Shown here: positions 33,492 through 41,462 of the stretch, piece by piece | Numbering within the stretch: position 1 is the first letter of the stretch | Layout: each line of letters begins with the position of its first letter | Source: a bacterium | Lineage (GTDB): Bacteria > Patescibacteriota > Patescibacteriia > 2-12-FULL-60-25 | Reading direction: 5' to 3' | DNA: 64,000 bases | Assembly: GCA_021796435.1 (NCBI GenBank) | Contig: JAJYXM010000016.1 | Span: forward strand, 874,625 to 938,624 | Made by a program: the position numbers and the translations under genes | Notes under the pieces: generated by a model | Told to the model about the DNA's origin: nothing | What the model saw: the letters and a program-made list of their open reading frames with translations, nothing else | Database searches by the model: none

Positions 33492-34691
33492 TCATGGTTC
33501 ATCCGCGAACCCTCGTGAGACCTTTCGTCTTGAAAAGGAATGCGACAGGGATAGGACGACAAAGCCAAAGAGTGAACCCGCTGCTGCGATACGGAACGCA
33601 AGTTCGGGCGAGAAAGTGTCCCAGAGATGCCCTAGGACATATCCGCCAAAAATTACCGAGAGTCCGACCAGGGTGTGAAAGATGGCGTAAGCACGGCCTC
33701 GCGATTCGGCGTCGACCAGATCCGCGATGAACGCACGTCCAGAGCCCTCGGTCAGGGCGTAAAACAGTCCGAATAGGGCGAACAACCCTAAAGTCACAGG
33801 CAAGGATGGGTAATACGAAAACGAAAATTCCACCAGAGCCAAGACCAACCAACCGGCCGCGATGAGCGGGAGCTTACCGATGCGATCGCTCAAGATACCG
33901 AGAGGATAAGACAAAAGGGCGTACAGCAAAGTGAAACCGCCGAACAGGATCGGTATCCAGACTTGCGGGATGCCGGCATCCGCGGCACGCAGCAGGAACA
34001 AGGAATCGTTTATCTTAGACATCATGGCAATGCCTGTACCTAGCGTAAAGATCCAAAAAACTATAGGCAGCTTCGCCTTAGCGGTCTGCAGCGTGCTCCT
34101 GGGCCGTGCCTTCTCGCGAATGCCGAACCAGATCAGGAGCAAAGCGACGGCTCCGGGGATTACGGCCAACGTGAATATGAGACGGTATGTGACCAGCGAA
34201 GCACCTAGCCAGATCAGCAGCGCACCGGCGAGCAACGGCCCGAAGACCGAACCGGCGGTATCCACCAGACGCTGGAAACCGAATGCCCGACCATGGATCT
34301 CGCGACGTGACGAGTCAGCCACCAAGGCGTCACGCGGCGCGTCCTTCATCCCCTTGCCGGCGCCGTCGATGCTGCGCAGCGTAGCGATGGCCAAGAATCC
34401 GTTACTCAAAGCAAGCAACGGTCTGGCCAAGGCGGACAACGCATAACCTAAAAAGATGAAACGCTTGCGTTCATGGAAACGATCGGACAAGAAACCGGAG
34501 ATGAAACGGAACAGGCTGGTCATCCCCTGCAGAAGACCGTCGATCAAACCGATTCCCGCATGCGAGACTCCGATGAGCGCCAAAAAACCCGGAAGGACCG
34601 GCGTAATCATGTCCTGCCCGAAACCGGACGCCAAAGCGACGAATGCTACGACAAGTACGTTCCGCGGTATTTTTCTGCGCGCTTTCTCCAC
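33492..34691 (-). CDS. MFS transporter
   Basis: A 12-helix major-facilitator protein of about 399 residues. The first part has the loop motif GFLSDRFHERKRFIFLGYAL and the second half the repeat LGILSDRIGKLPLIAAG. The helix-5 region (KDAPRDALVADS) resembles a group of bacterial drug/metabolite exporters. I start at the GTG of VEKARRKIPRN, because a TATAAT (complement of 34698-34703) ends seven bases before it. The frame is open 12 codons further upstream, but that part would lie before the promoter. Confidence 0.85.
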   Translation of the reverse strand: MEKARRKIPRNVLVVAFVALASGFGQDMITPVLPGFLALIGVSHAGIGLIDGLLQGMTSLFRFISGFLSDRFHERKRFIFLGYALSALARPLLALSNGFLAIATLRSIDGAGKGMKDAPRDALVADSSRREIHGRAFGFQRLVDTAGSVFGPLLAGALLIWLGASLVTYRLIFTLAVIPGAVALLLIWFGIREKARPRSTLQTAKAKLPIVFWIFTLGTGIAMMSKINDSLFLLRAADAGIPQVWIPILFGGFTLLYALLSYPLGILSDRIGKLPLIAAGWLVLALVEFSFSYYPSLPVTLGLFALFGLFYALTEGSGRAFIADLVDAESRGRAYAIFHTLVGLSVIFGGYVLGHLWDTFSPELAFRIAAAGSLFGFVVLSLSHSFSRRKVSRGFADEP

Positions 34692-34697
34692 GCCGCC

Positions 34698-34703
34698 ATT
34701 ATA
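34698..34703 (-). promoter_or_regulatory. -10 box of the MFS gene
   Basis: A perfect TATAAT on the minus strand, seven bases before the GTG, implies a leaderless or nearly leaderless message. It decides the start codon. Confidence 0.55.
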
Positions 34704-34793
34704 CAGCAACCGGACGCCTTCGGGCATCTCTTCCTAAACATCATCGCCTGGCAGAAACTTCAATCGGATGCTAGTCTTACGTCTGAAAAACAT

Positions 34794-35459
34794 ATGCGAC
34801 ATCATTTCCTTATCCTGGGTTACGGCTTACCAAAAAATATCCTCTTGGACGAGAATTACGGCATCTACCTGAAGACAGTCTTCAACCACATCTTCGAGTC
34901 ATGCTCAGCTTCAAAAGACTGGAGCCCTTCGATAATCTTCTCCGGTGGAAGGACGGATATGGTCAAGCCATACCGCAGGACCGAGGCTCAAGAGATGATG
35001 CGGTATTTCAAGATGCTGATGCGCCGGCCGTCGGTCAGCAAAAGCGTGAAGAATTGGAGGCTTGTGCCGGAAAAGAGATCATATTCGACTTTAGACAATT
35101 TTCTGTTTGCAGCCGAAATAATCAATGGGTTTAAAGGGGGTCAGGTCACTGTATTCGGAGAAAAAACCCGTCATAGACGAATCTCCACGCTGGCCAAAAA
35201 GGTCATTCCAGGAGCAAAAGTGACGGTCGTTGACTTTGATCAATCAGCGAACCGATATCTGGATCCGGAATTCCTGCATCATAAAGAGTCAGAAGTCTTG
35301 AAATTCGACCTCTGGGCGCTGAAAAGTCCGGCCAACCTCAAAAAGCATAGCGAGTTATTCAAAAAGAAATTCGCCTATCTACGCAAGGCAGGACCGGACA
35401 AGCATGTGGATGCCGTAAAGCAATGGTGGTTGCAGGAGCTCAAAAAAATCGAAAAGTAG
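34794..35459 (+). CDS. DUF218 / YdcF-ElyC-like protein
   Basis: A 221-residue protein with the DUF218 pattern. An N-terminal strand (HFLILGYGLPKN) is followed by SPSIIFSGGRTDM, then TEAQEMMRYF, and the serine/threonine segment EKRSYSTLDNFLFAAE. VTVFGEKTRHRRI then resembles the second half of the Rossmann-like fold. ElyC and SanA, relatives in E. coli, affect envelope and undecaprenyl-phosphate metabolism; YdcF binds SAM. No membrane helix is present here. I start at the ATG at 34794, since the longer frame upstream overlaps the MFS gene on the other strand. Confidence 0.68.
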   Translation: MRHHFLILGYGLPKNILLDENYGIYLKTVFNHIFESCSASKDWSPSIIFSGGRTDMVKPYRRTEAQEMMRYFKMLMRRPSVSKSVKNWRLVPEKRSYSTLDNFLFAAEIINGFKGGQVTVFGEKTRHRRISTLAKKVIPGAKVTVVDFDQSANRYLDPEFLHHKESEVLKFDLWALKSPANLKKHSELFKKKFAYLRKAGPDKHVDAVKQWWLQELKKIEK

Positions 35460-35963
35460 TTAACGTCGTATTTCCGTGTTCGTGAGCTTAGCTGCAATCT
35501 GGTCTAGATCCTGTTTTGAGTATTGATTGCCCGAGATATCGAGGATGCGGAGCTGGGTCAGATTACCAAGTTCGAGAGGAAGCCCGGTGAGACGGTTATT
35601 CGAGACATCAAGGACTTCGAGGTTTTTGAGTTGGCCCAGCTCCGCCGGCAGACCTGTAAGCTGATTATCGCTCAAATCAAGGTTTTTCAGTTTCTGCAGA
35701 TGCCTGATCTCGGCTTGAGGAGCACCCGTCAGACGGTTGCCCGACAGATCCAGACTCTCCAAATCAGTTCGATTGAAGACATCAGAAGGTATCGAGGTTA
35801 ATCCTCGATTGCTCAAATCCAGCACAGAGGCGCTGCCGACAGCTGGCGTCGTGCCGACGCTTGTCGGTTTGACGGGCGAGTTTGCGGCAGGCGTCGCTTG
35901 GTCCGTAGAACAACCGCTGCCGAGCAGGATGACTGACACGAGGAACAAAGTAAGAATCTTCAT
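35460..35963 (-). CDS. Leucine-rich-repeat lipoprotein
   Basis: A 167-residue surface protein. A signal peptide with lipobox LLGSGC (Cys18) and a Thr/Pro/Ala-rich linker precede five leucine-rich repeats with the consensus LxxLxxLDLSxNxLTGLPxEL. Such repeats make a curved binding surface; the partner is unknown. It is convergent with the DUF218 gene, with stops one base apart. LRR lipoproteins of this size are frequent in Patescibacteria. Confidence 0.85.
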   Translation of the reverse strand: MKILTLFLVSVILLGSGCSTDQATPAANSPVKPTSVGTTPAVGSASVLDLSNRGLTSIPSDVFNRTDLESLDLSGNRLTGAPQAEIRHLQKLKNLDLSDNQLTGLPAELGQLKNLEVLDVSNNRLTGLPLELGNLTQLRILDISGNQYSKQDLDQIAAKLTNTEIRR

Positions 35964-35983
35964 ATCGATACATTAGCACAAAG

Positions 35984-36484
35984 TCAGGATTTACTCTCCC
36001 CTTTTCTTCTCCAGCTTTTGATGAGTACTATAAAGGCCCAAAGGATAATCGCGATCTCGACCAAAAAAGTCCAGTGGAACGCGAAATTCTCGCCCCAAAA
36101 CGGATAGCGTGCCGGGACAGTGAAGAGACGTAAGCTCACATGTGAAAACGGGTACAGCCAAAGTATACCTGCGACGAAAGTATCGAGAATCAGGTGGAGG
36201 AAGATGTTGGCCAAGAAGATCGTCGAGATGAGAAGGAATCTGCGATTTTTAGTGAAAAAGAAAATCAAGACGGCGAGAAATGAGACAGACAGCCAAAAAA
36301 TAGGCAGATGGATCCAGTATTCGTGATGCAGGGTCTGACGATGGTCGATGAGATAGAAATACGGAAGGTCAAAGTCAGGCAAAATACTCGCCAACAAGCC
36401 GATCCAAAGATATTTGGTCGTCTTAAGCTTGCGCTGCAGAAAGCGCGTCAAAAGATATCCGGCCGGTAAGTGGGCGATGAACAT
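35984..36484 (-). CDS. Membrane-bound metal-dependent hydrolase (DUF457/YdjM-like)
   Basis: A 166-residue membrane protein with about four helices. It has the family's histidine/aspartate pattern: MFIAHLPAGYLL at the start, LLASILPDFDLPYFY, DHRQTLHHEYWIH and FLHLILDTFVAG. The His and Asp residues are placed as in YdjM/DUF457 proteins, which are annotated as membrane hydrolases without a firm substrate. It lies just upstream of the LRR lipoprotein on the same strand, with a 20-bp gap. Confidence 0.75.
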   Translation of the reverse strand: MFIAHLPAGYLLTRFLQRKLKTTKYLWIGLLASILPDFDLPYFYLIDHRQTLHHEYWIHLPIFWLSVSFLAVLIFFFTKNRRFLLISTIFLANIFLHLILDTFVAGILWLYPFSHVSLRLFTVPARYPFWGENFAFHWTFLVEIAIILWAFIVLIKSWRRKGESKS

Positions 36485-36550
36485 GACGATATCCAGTCTT
36501 ACACATCCGTCGTCAAAACGAAAATGAAACGAATCACGCGTAAAACATTA

Positions 36551-36584
36551 CGCCCCGGACATGCGCTTGATGCAAGCCGGGGCG
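36551..36584 (-). terminator. Terminator of the nucleotidylyltransferase gene
   Basis: CGCCCCGG and CCGGGGCG (36551-36558 and 36577-36584) with an inner CTTG/CAAG hairpin; the minus strand continues TAATGTTTT. Confidence 0.6.
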
Positions 36585-36592
36585 AGCAGAGA

Positions 36593-37132
36593 CTACTTCT
36601 TGCGGAGAGCGGCCCAACGGACGTCGAAGCGCTGCCTCACAATCTCGATTATGCGCGGATCGACAAGCCCCTCGATGGTGCGATGTTCGATCAGCGCGTC
36701 GCGCACCTCGGTAGCGCTGATCCTGGGGCTCGTGCCGTCGAAGCGATTGATGATCTCCACGTTCCTGCCGCGGTCGATGAAGAATTCGATATCCTCATGG
36801 CATCCGCCGATGAAGGTCGTATCGTCTGGAGAGACGTGATGCAGCGCCAACGTATCGTCGAGCAGGCTGAACCACTCTTCATCATCATCGAAGTCAGGCA
36901 GGCCGGTCACCCGAGCTTGAGGATACACGGTACGGATGAATTCGCAGCGGTCATTGTAGGTGAACAGGTGGCGGAAAGATATCCCGTGGTTGCAGCTTCC
37001 CACCAAGATGAGATGACGCTCGCCGTACGCCTCGAGCAGCTTGTCGATGAGCACCTGGTGACCCAAGTGCAAAGGCGAGAATCGCCCGACGTAAACACCG
37101 AAGCTGTCGCGTTTTGAAGTTTGGACCGGCAT
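36593..37132 (-). CDS. Nicotinamide-nucleotide adenylyltransferase-like protein (NadM/NadR type)
   Basis: A 179-residue nucleotidylyltransferase. The N-terminal GVYVGRFSPLHLGHQVLIDK contains the HxGH motif (HLGH), and ISATEVRDAL corresponds to the ISxTxxR motif near the C-terminus. Together they fit NMN adenylyltransferases of NAD synthesis, which act in the cytosol. FDDDEEWFSLLDDTL and TTFIGGCHEDIEFF resemble the NadM-Nudix N-terminal domain, but no Nudix domain follows. I start at the ATG five bases after GGAGGG. The promoter and a 5' hairpin lie immediately upstream. Confidence 0.82.
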   Translation of the reverse strand: MPVQTSKRDSFGVYVGRFSPLHLGHQVLIDKLLEAYGERHLILVGSCNHGISFRHLFTYNDRCEFIRTVYPQARVTGLPDFDDDEEWFSLLDDTLALHHVSPDDTTFIGGCHEDIEFFIDRGRNVEIINRFDGTSPRISATEVRDALIEHRTIEGLVDPRIIEIVRQRFDVRWAALRKK

Positions 37133-37149
37133 GACTCCCTCCGAACTGG

Positions 37150-37200
37150 AAAGACCGTGGCTGACCACGGTCTTTAACCATTTTTTAGATGTTTCGTCAA
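37150..37200 (-). promoter_or_regulatory. Promoter and 5' hairpin of the nucleotidylyltransferase gene
   Basis: On the minus strand TTGACG (37195-37200), 17 bp and TTAAAG (37172-37177) form a promoter. The transcript would begin almost directly with AAGACCGTGG-TCAG-CCACGGTCTT (37150-37173), which precedes the GGAGGG and ATG. A hairpin this close to the 5' end could protect the message or regulate it. Confidence 0.65.
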
Positions 37201-37302
37201 TCCGGGAAGTTTGGATGATCCACTGACATGAAAATCTGATTACTTTGATTGACTTCCCTGACTTTTATGTCTAGGCTTGATCTTGGAGCCACTGATCAAC
37301 TA

Positions 37303-37941
37303 ATGGATAATCATATGAACAGATTCGAGTTTTTCGATCGGATCCCGGCGATGACGCAGCGAGAGCGCCAGCGTATCCATTGGGCGTATAATCTGGCAAA
37401 AAAGTGGCATGACGGGCAAGCACGAGACACGGGCGAGCGCTACTTCGACCACGTGAGGCACGTGGCATCAATCCTAATCGACCATGGCTATGTTGATTCG
37501 GAACACATCATACTGGCGATACTCCACGACAGCCTGGAGGATACCTACATCTCGCTATCCATGCTCGAGCAGCTTTTCGGACCGGAGCTGGCGCGCGAGA
37601 TACTGACCGTATCCAAGATCTATGGGCTTGAGGATCCCTTGACCGGATTCGTCACGCATTCTACGGCACGTACGAAGCCTGAATATTTCGAAGCCATAAA
37701 ACGTTGCGGCAGACGCGCAGCGGTAGCCAAATGCGCTGACCGCATACATAATCTTTCAGATCTCGTGGAGGAGCCTGCACCGGGATCGAGATGGAACCCG
37801 GAAAAAAGGCTCGAGCAGGTAGCGGAAACTCGTGAATGGATCTTGCCTTTAGCTAAGATGTACGAACCGCGATTCGCGGAAGAGCTAGAGCACCTGTGCA
37901 ATATAATCGAGTTGAAGGCGAAGCAGACTCTAGGGCTTTGA
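37303..37941 (+). CDS. HD-domain hydrolase, RelA/SpoT-type
   Basis: A 212-residue protein (from this ATG) with an HD domain: YFDHVRHVASILID, AILHDSLEDTYIS and KCADRIHNLSDL supply the metal-binding His/Asp set in the order of SpoT-like (HD_4) phosphohydrolases. No synthetase or TGS domain is attached, so it may be a small ppGpp or other nucleotide hydrolase; the substrate is unproven. The start is uncertain: in-frame ATGs lie at 37249, 37303 and 37315 and none has a clear SD. A second such protein lies at 48.1 kb. Confidence 0.72.
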   Translation: MDNHMNRFEFFDRIPAMTQRERQRIHWAYNLAKKWHDGQARDTGERYFDHVRHVASILIDHGYVDSEHIILAILHDSLEDTYISLSMLEQLFGPELAREILTVSKIYGLEDPLTGFVTHSTARTKPEYFEAIKRCGRRAAVAKCADRIHNLSDLVEEPAPGSRWNPEKRLEQVAETREWILPLAKMYEPRFAEELEHLCNIIELKAKQTLGL

Positions 37942-37960
37942 GACCAAAATACAGTAAAAC

Positions 37961-38500
37961 CTAATGGCCCGATGTTTCGAGCTCAGCTAATTTTATCGTG
38001 TCCTGGATAAAGGCCGCCTTGGCGTTCGTGTAGCTAGCGCGGTCGTCGGAGAATTTCCGGAGCAGGTCATGCTTGAGTTTCCTATAGGCTTCGGCGCGAT
38101 CCGGATGATTTATCAGGTGGTCGCGGAATAAAAGGTGCTCATGCCAGAATCTAGTTCCGAGGGTCGTAAGCTTGAGATAGTGGGTACGACATTCGTCCGG
38201 TCCTTTGACGAAGAGTATATGTTCCTGCTCGCTCCGGTTGTCCCGCATGAACGAATATCCCAGCTTCTTCAGGCTTATCATGAATTCAGAATAATCGTCG
38301 ATTTGCTTCACAGCGACCATCAAGTCAAGGATAGGTTTAGCATCCATGCCTGGTATGGCTGTAGAACCGATGTGCTCGATGCCCAATGCATCATCCTTGA
38401 GTACATCTTGTATACTTATTTTTTCCTGCTCGAACAAGCGTGCCCATTCCGGATCGTATGGCATGAGTTCGACAGTTCCGCGTTTGAGGCCTAAAGACAT
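37961..38500 (-). CDS. GrpB family nucleotidyltransferase-like protein
   Basis: A 179-residue GrpB/COG2320 protein. The N-terminal GTVELMPYDPEWARLFEQEK is followed by IEHIGSTAIPGMDAKPILDLMVAV, the nucleotidyltransferase-like core with the GST-x-A-PG..AKPI-D pattern. HYLKLTTLGTRFWHEHLLFRDHL then follows. Members are related to minimal nucleotidyltransferases (CoaE fusions are known) and their substrate is unclear. The chosen ATG matches family starts; the open frame extends 57 codons further upstream into the DUF4015 gene. Confidence 0.85.
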   Translation of the reverse strand: MSLGLKRGTVELMPYDPEWARLFEQEKISIQDVLKDDALGIEHIGSTAIPGMDAKPILDLMVAVKQIDDYSEFMISLKKLGYSFMRDNRSEQEHILFVKGPDECRTHYLKLTTLGTRFWHEHLLFRDHLINHPDRAEAYRKLKHDLLRKFSDDRASYTNAKAAFIQDTIKLAELETSGH

Positions 38501-38504
38501 AATC

Positions 38505-39740
38505 TCATTTAAGATAATCCATCGACGTATAGACGTTACGTGCGTTCCAGATGAGCCAGCCGGAAGCCCCGGCGTCGCGTGCAGCTTTGATTTCGGCTTG
38601 TACCTTGGCCGCATCGTATGTCGCACCGAGGTTGAAATCCTGGATCCAGGGACGGCTCGTATTGCGGACAACCCCCTCTTCTGTAGAGGTGGCTAAGGCC
38701 ATCATCTTTGCCGTACCTTTATCTAAGGTGATTTTCACGACTTCGTACGGATACAGCGCCGGATTAGCGAAGCCTTGGAATCCCTTGGCGTAGTGCGAAG
38801 GATAAGCCATGGGCGAGATGAAATCGGCGTAGGGATAGACATCCGTCAAAAGCTGACCGATCCCGAGATCGTCTTCCGCGCAATAAGTCAGGCCGAACAA
38901 GTCGAACGAGACAGGAATCCCCTCCATGCGTAGCGCGCCGCCTACTTTCTTGAAGAAATCGCGCATAACTTCGGCTTTGGGGAGCTTGCCATTATAGACG
39001 GGATAACGTATGGCGGACAGTTTTCCGTCAGACGCAAAACGCACGTAATCGAATTGGACCTCGTCGAAACCGCGAGCGTAAGCCTCATGCGCCAAGGCCA
39101 AGGCGTATTCCGAGACTTTCGGCGCTGCCGGATCAAGCCACTGCATACCCGTATTATCCCGCCATACTCCCCCATCCGGATTACGCAACGCGACTTCGGG
39201 ATGGAGCTGACCGAATGTCTTGTCGCGCATGACCGCTATACGTGCGATGCGATATATGCCCTGTTCCTTAAGTCGCGAGAGCAAGGCGTCCAGATCGCGG
39301 ATCGCGGGATCGGTCGGGATAAGTTCATGCAAAGCAGTATCATGCGGGACGAAGGCCAGAGCTCCGTCATCCAATTTTAGATCGATGACGAAGGTATTGA
39401 GATGAGAGGATAAGGCGTAAGAAAGCAAACTTTCGGCACGGTGTGAACCCGCCGTGTATCCGGTCAAATAGATGCCACGTACCTCTTTAGGCAAAGCAAC
39501 GTGGACGATTTGCGGTACTTCCTCGACCGGCTCGGTGCTGGATGGGACGATGATCCCGATCGTCGAGCTGGGAGTGCTTACGACGTTTTCCGTCTGGCTA
39601 AGCCAAGAATCCAATCGCTGGCCAAAAACCACGGCGCCGATGCCGCCCAACAAGATCAGACCGACTAAAGAACCGGCGACATAAAAACCAAGCGCGTTCC
39701 CTGGCGTTGGGGTGGTTGCCTGGCCCTGCTCGGTGTCCAT
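38505..39740 (-). CDS. DUF4015 putative glycoside hydrolase, membrane-anchored
   Basis: A 411-residue protein. One N-terminal helix (about residues 22-45) anchors it, followed by a Ser/Thr/Pro/Glu linker and a TIM-barrel-like DUF4015 domain. Motifs seen are VRGIYLTGYTAGS, TFVIDLKLDDG, FDEVQFDYVRFASDG, DFISPMAYPSHY and GWLIWNARNVYTS. The acidic residues in DEVQFDYVRF are candidates for catalysis by analogy with other GH-like barrels. The domain would face the outside; its substrate is not known. It precedes the GrpB gene by four bases on the same strand. Confidence 0.85.
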   Translation of the reverse strand: MDTEQGQATTPTPGNALGFYVAGSLVGLILLGGIGAVVFGQRLDSWLSQTENVVSTPSSTIGIIVPSSTEPVEEVPQIVHVALPKEVRGIYLTGYTAGSHRAESLLSYALSSHLNTFVIDLKLDDGALAFVPHDTALHELIPTDPAIRDLDALLSRLKEQGIYRIARIAVMRDKTFGQLHPEVALRNPDGGVWRDNTGMQWLDPAAPKVSEYALALAHEAYARGFDEVQFDYVRFASDGKLSAIRYPVYNGKLPKAEVMRDFFKKVGGALRMEGIPVSFDLFGLTYCAEDDLGIGQLLTDVYPYADFISPMAYPSHYAKGFQGFANPALYPYEVVKITLDKGTAKMMALATSTEEGVVRNTSRPWIQDFNLGATYDAAKVQAEIKAARDAGASGWLIWNARNVYTSMDYLK

Positions 39741-39795
39741 GTATGGATATTAGCACCCTTAAGGAGAATCAGCACAAACCGGCGCCTGATACTGG

Positions 39796-40764
39796 CTAAT
39801 CCAACAAATAATTGAACAGAAAACCGGTGAAAATTATCCCCGCGCCGACAGTCCCGGCGAATATCAGGATCAGCTTGGGTCTCATGATTTTTTTCAGGAT
39901 CATGAATTCAGGCAAGGACAGTGCCGTAACAGACATCATGAACGCCAAGGTCGTGCCCATAGCAACGCCTTTTTCGGCCAGAGCGGAGACAAGCGGGATG
40001 ACGCCGGCAGCGTTGGAATAAAGCGGGATGCCGATCAGGACAGCCACTAGGACGCCGTACCATTTATCCCTGCCTGCGTAGCGGGCGAGGAAATCAGCCG
40101 GCACATAACCATGTATCCATGCTCCGACGCCGATACCGATCAAGACATAGGGCCAAACTTTCTTCAGGATATCGATCGTGTAATCCAGTGCGTATAGGGC
40201 GCGTCGCCTGTGGTCCATCCTGGGTAAATCAGCGACGTCTTTAACCGTATGACGATAGACGAACGGTTCGACCAGACTCTCTACCTTCATCTTCCCGATG
40301 AGGACTCCAGCGATGACGGCGATCATCAATCCACTGAAGATGTACAACAACGCTATTTCCCATCCGAACATCCCTAAAAGCAGGACCAGGGCGACTTCAT
40401 TGATCATCGGCGAGGCGACAAGAAAAGAGAAAGTCACGCCAAGCGGGACTCCGGCCTGGATGAATCCGAGGAATAACGGGATGGCGGAGCAGGAACAGAA
40501 CGGCGTAACGATGCCGAGTAAGGCGGAGATGAGGTTGCCGAAATAAGGATTTTTCCTGGCCAAGACGAAACGGATCTTCTCCGGAGGCAGGTACGATCGG
40601 ATGACAGAAACGGCAAAGATGATGACCGTCAAAAGAATGAGGATCTTCAACGTGTCAAAGATGAAAAAATCCACCGCACCGGCAAACGATGAATCGTGGG
40701 CTATACGGAAAACGCCATAAGTAAGCCAATCAGCCAGCAATTGCAATGGATAGAAGATGCTCAT
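39796..40764 (-). CDS. Permease of the COG0701 (DUF318) family
   Basis: A 322-residue membrane permease with about eight to ten helices. The signature TPFCSCSAIPLFLGFIQAGVPLGV lies near residue 90, and the second half carries GIPLYSNAAGVIPLVSALAEKG. COG0701 permeases often sit with ArsR regulators and are linked to arsenic compounds or other metals/metalloids. Here an ArsR gene and a thioredoxin-like gene precede it, with gaps of only a few bases. The operon thus probably exports or transports a thiol-binding metal or metalloid. Confidence 0.85.
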   Translation of the reverse strand: MSIFYPLQLLADWLTYGVFRIAHDSSFAGAVDFFIFDTLKILILLTVIIFAVSVIRSYLPPEKIRFVLARKNPYFGNLISALLGIVTPFCSCSAIPLFLGFIQAGVPLGVTFSFLVASPMINEVALVLLLGMFGWEIALLYIFSGLMIAVIAGVLIGKMKVESLVEPFVYRHTVKDVADLPRMDHRRRALYALDYTIDILKKVWPYVLIGIGVGAWIHGYVPADFLARYAGRDKWYGVLVAVLIGIPLYSNAAGVIPLVSALAEKGVAMGTTLAFMMSVTALSLPEFMILKKIMRPKLILIFAGTVGAGIIFTGFLFNYLLD

Positions 40765-40767
40765 GCC

Positions 40768-41025
40768 TTATTCCGACAGATTACGCTCGAGCAGTTCGAT
40801 GATCTGATCCTTATTCGGCACAGACCCGGCCATGATGGCCGTGCCATCGACTGCCAATACGGGACTCTGCATGACTCCCATGTCGATGATTTTTTGGATG
40901 TCGGTGATATATTCGACTTCCGCGTCCAGACCCATCGTCTCAACAGCCTGTCGCGTAGTCTCGAAAAGACGTTTACACGAAGGACAGCCGGAACCAAGGA
41001 CCTGGATGGTCGTATTATTTTTCAT
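40768..41025 (-). CDS. Small thioredoxin-like redox protein
   Basis: An 85-residue protein of the 'redox-active disulfide protein' family (thioredoxin fold). QVLGSGCPSCKRLFETTRQAV carries the CPSC active site near residue 14, and MQSPVLAVDGTAIMAGSVPN supplies the cis-Pro (SPVLAVDG). It is sandwiched between an ArsR regulator (11-bp overlap) and a COG0701 permease (three-base gap), a widespread trio. It may pass metal or electrons to the permease's Cys pair. Confidence 0.88.
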   Translation of the reverse strand: MKNNTTIQVLGSGCPSCKRLFETTRQAVETMGLDAEVEYITDIQKIIDMGVMQSPVLAVDGTAIMAGSVPNKDQIIELLERNLSE

Positions 41026-41332
41026 AGGAGAGGAGGAATTCGTTCAAGGATGAGTTAAACATAGACATGGCTTTTTTATTTATCGAATAATAGACCTTAA
41101 GACCATCTTTGCGTGCCGTGATGAGACCGAAATCCTTCAGGACCTTGAGGTGGTGTGACGCCAGGTTCTGCGGCAAACCGAGGTACTGCCAGATGTCACA
41201 GACGCACCTGTCGCCTTCCCTCAGCATACAAAGGATCTTAAGCCTGTTCTCTTCGGCTATGACCTTAAGGAATTCAACGGTCGAAGCGAGACCATCCGTC
41301 GTCCCTTTGTTACGGCAACATTTTGGCTGCAT
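41015..41332 (-). CDS. ArsR-family transcriptional regulator
   Basis: A 105-residue winged-helix repressor (from this ATG). The helix-turn-helix is DIWQYLGLPQNLASHHLKVL, with the wing RKDGLKVYYSINKKAMS. The box EGDRCVCDIW matches the metal-sensing CVCDL of ArsR, and an extra N-terminal MQPKCCRNKG adds a Cys pair. It probably senses As(III), Sb(III) or a similar thiophilic metal. I chose this ATG because the promoter-operator lies at 41348-41377, which rules out the 15-codon-longer frame. It leads the ArsR-thioredoxin-permease operon and should repress itself. Confidence 0.88.
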   Translation of the reverse strand: MQPKCCRNKGTTDGLASTVEFLKVIAEENRLKILCMLREGDRCVCDIWQYLGLPQNLASHHLKVLKDFGLITARKDGLKVYYSINKKAMSMFNSSLNEFLLSYEK

Positions 41333-41347
41333 AAGCGTTTCTGAACA

Positions 41348-41377
41348 GACTATATCAATATATTTTGATATAGTCAA
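41348..41377 (-). promoter_or_regulatory. Promoter with embedded ArsR operator
   Basis: On the minus strand TTGACT (41372-41377), exactly 17 bp, then TATAGT (41349-41354). Overlaying both is the 10-bp inverted repeat GACTATATCA-N8-TGATATAGTC (41348-41375). Its core ATCAA-N6-TTGAT is the classical ArsR/SmtB site. Bound repressor would cover -35 and -10. The start codon is 15 bases downstream. Confidence 0.85.
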
Positions 41378-41462
41378 AAGAGTCTTCAGTTACTGTATTG
41401 TCGGCTGAAGAACGTTTATACAAAATCTTACTTATGGACCTGCCGTTTCAACTACACGATTC

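Noticed and set aside
34473-34793. N-terminal extension of the DUF218 gene
   Set aside because: The extra ~107 codons lie antisense to the MFS gene and read as low-quality, hydrophilic sequence; the family starts at the ATG at 34794.
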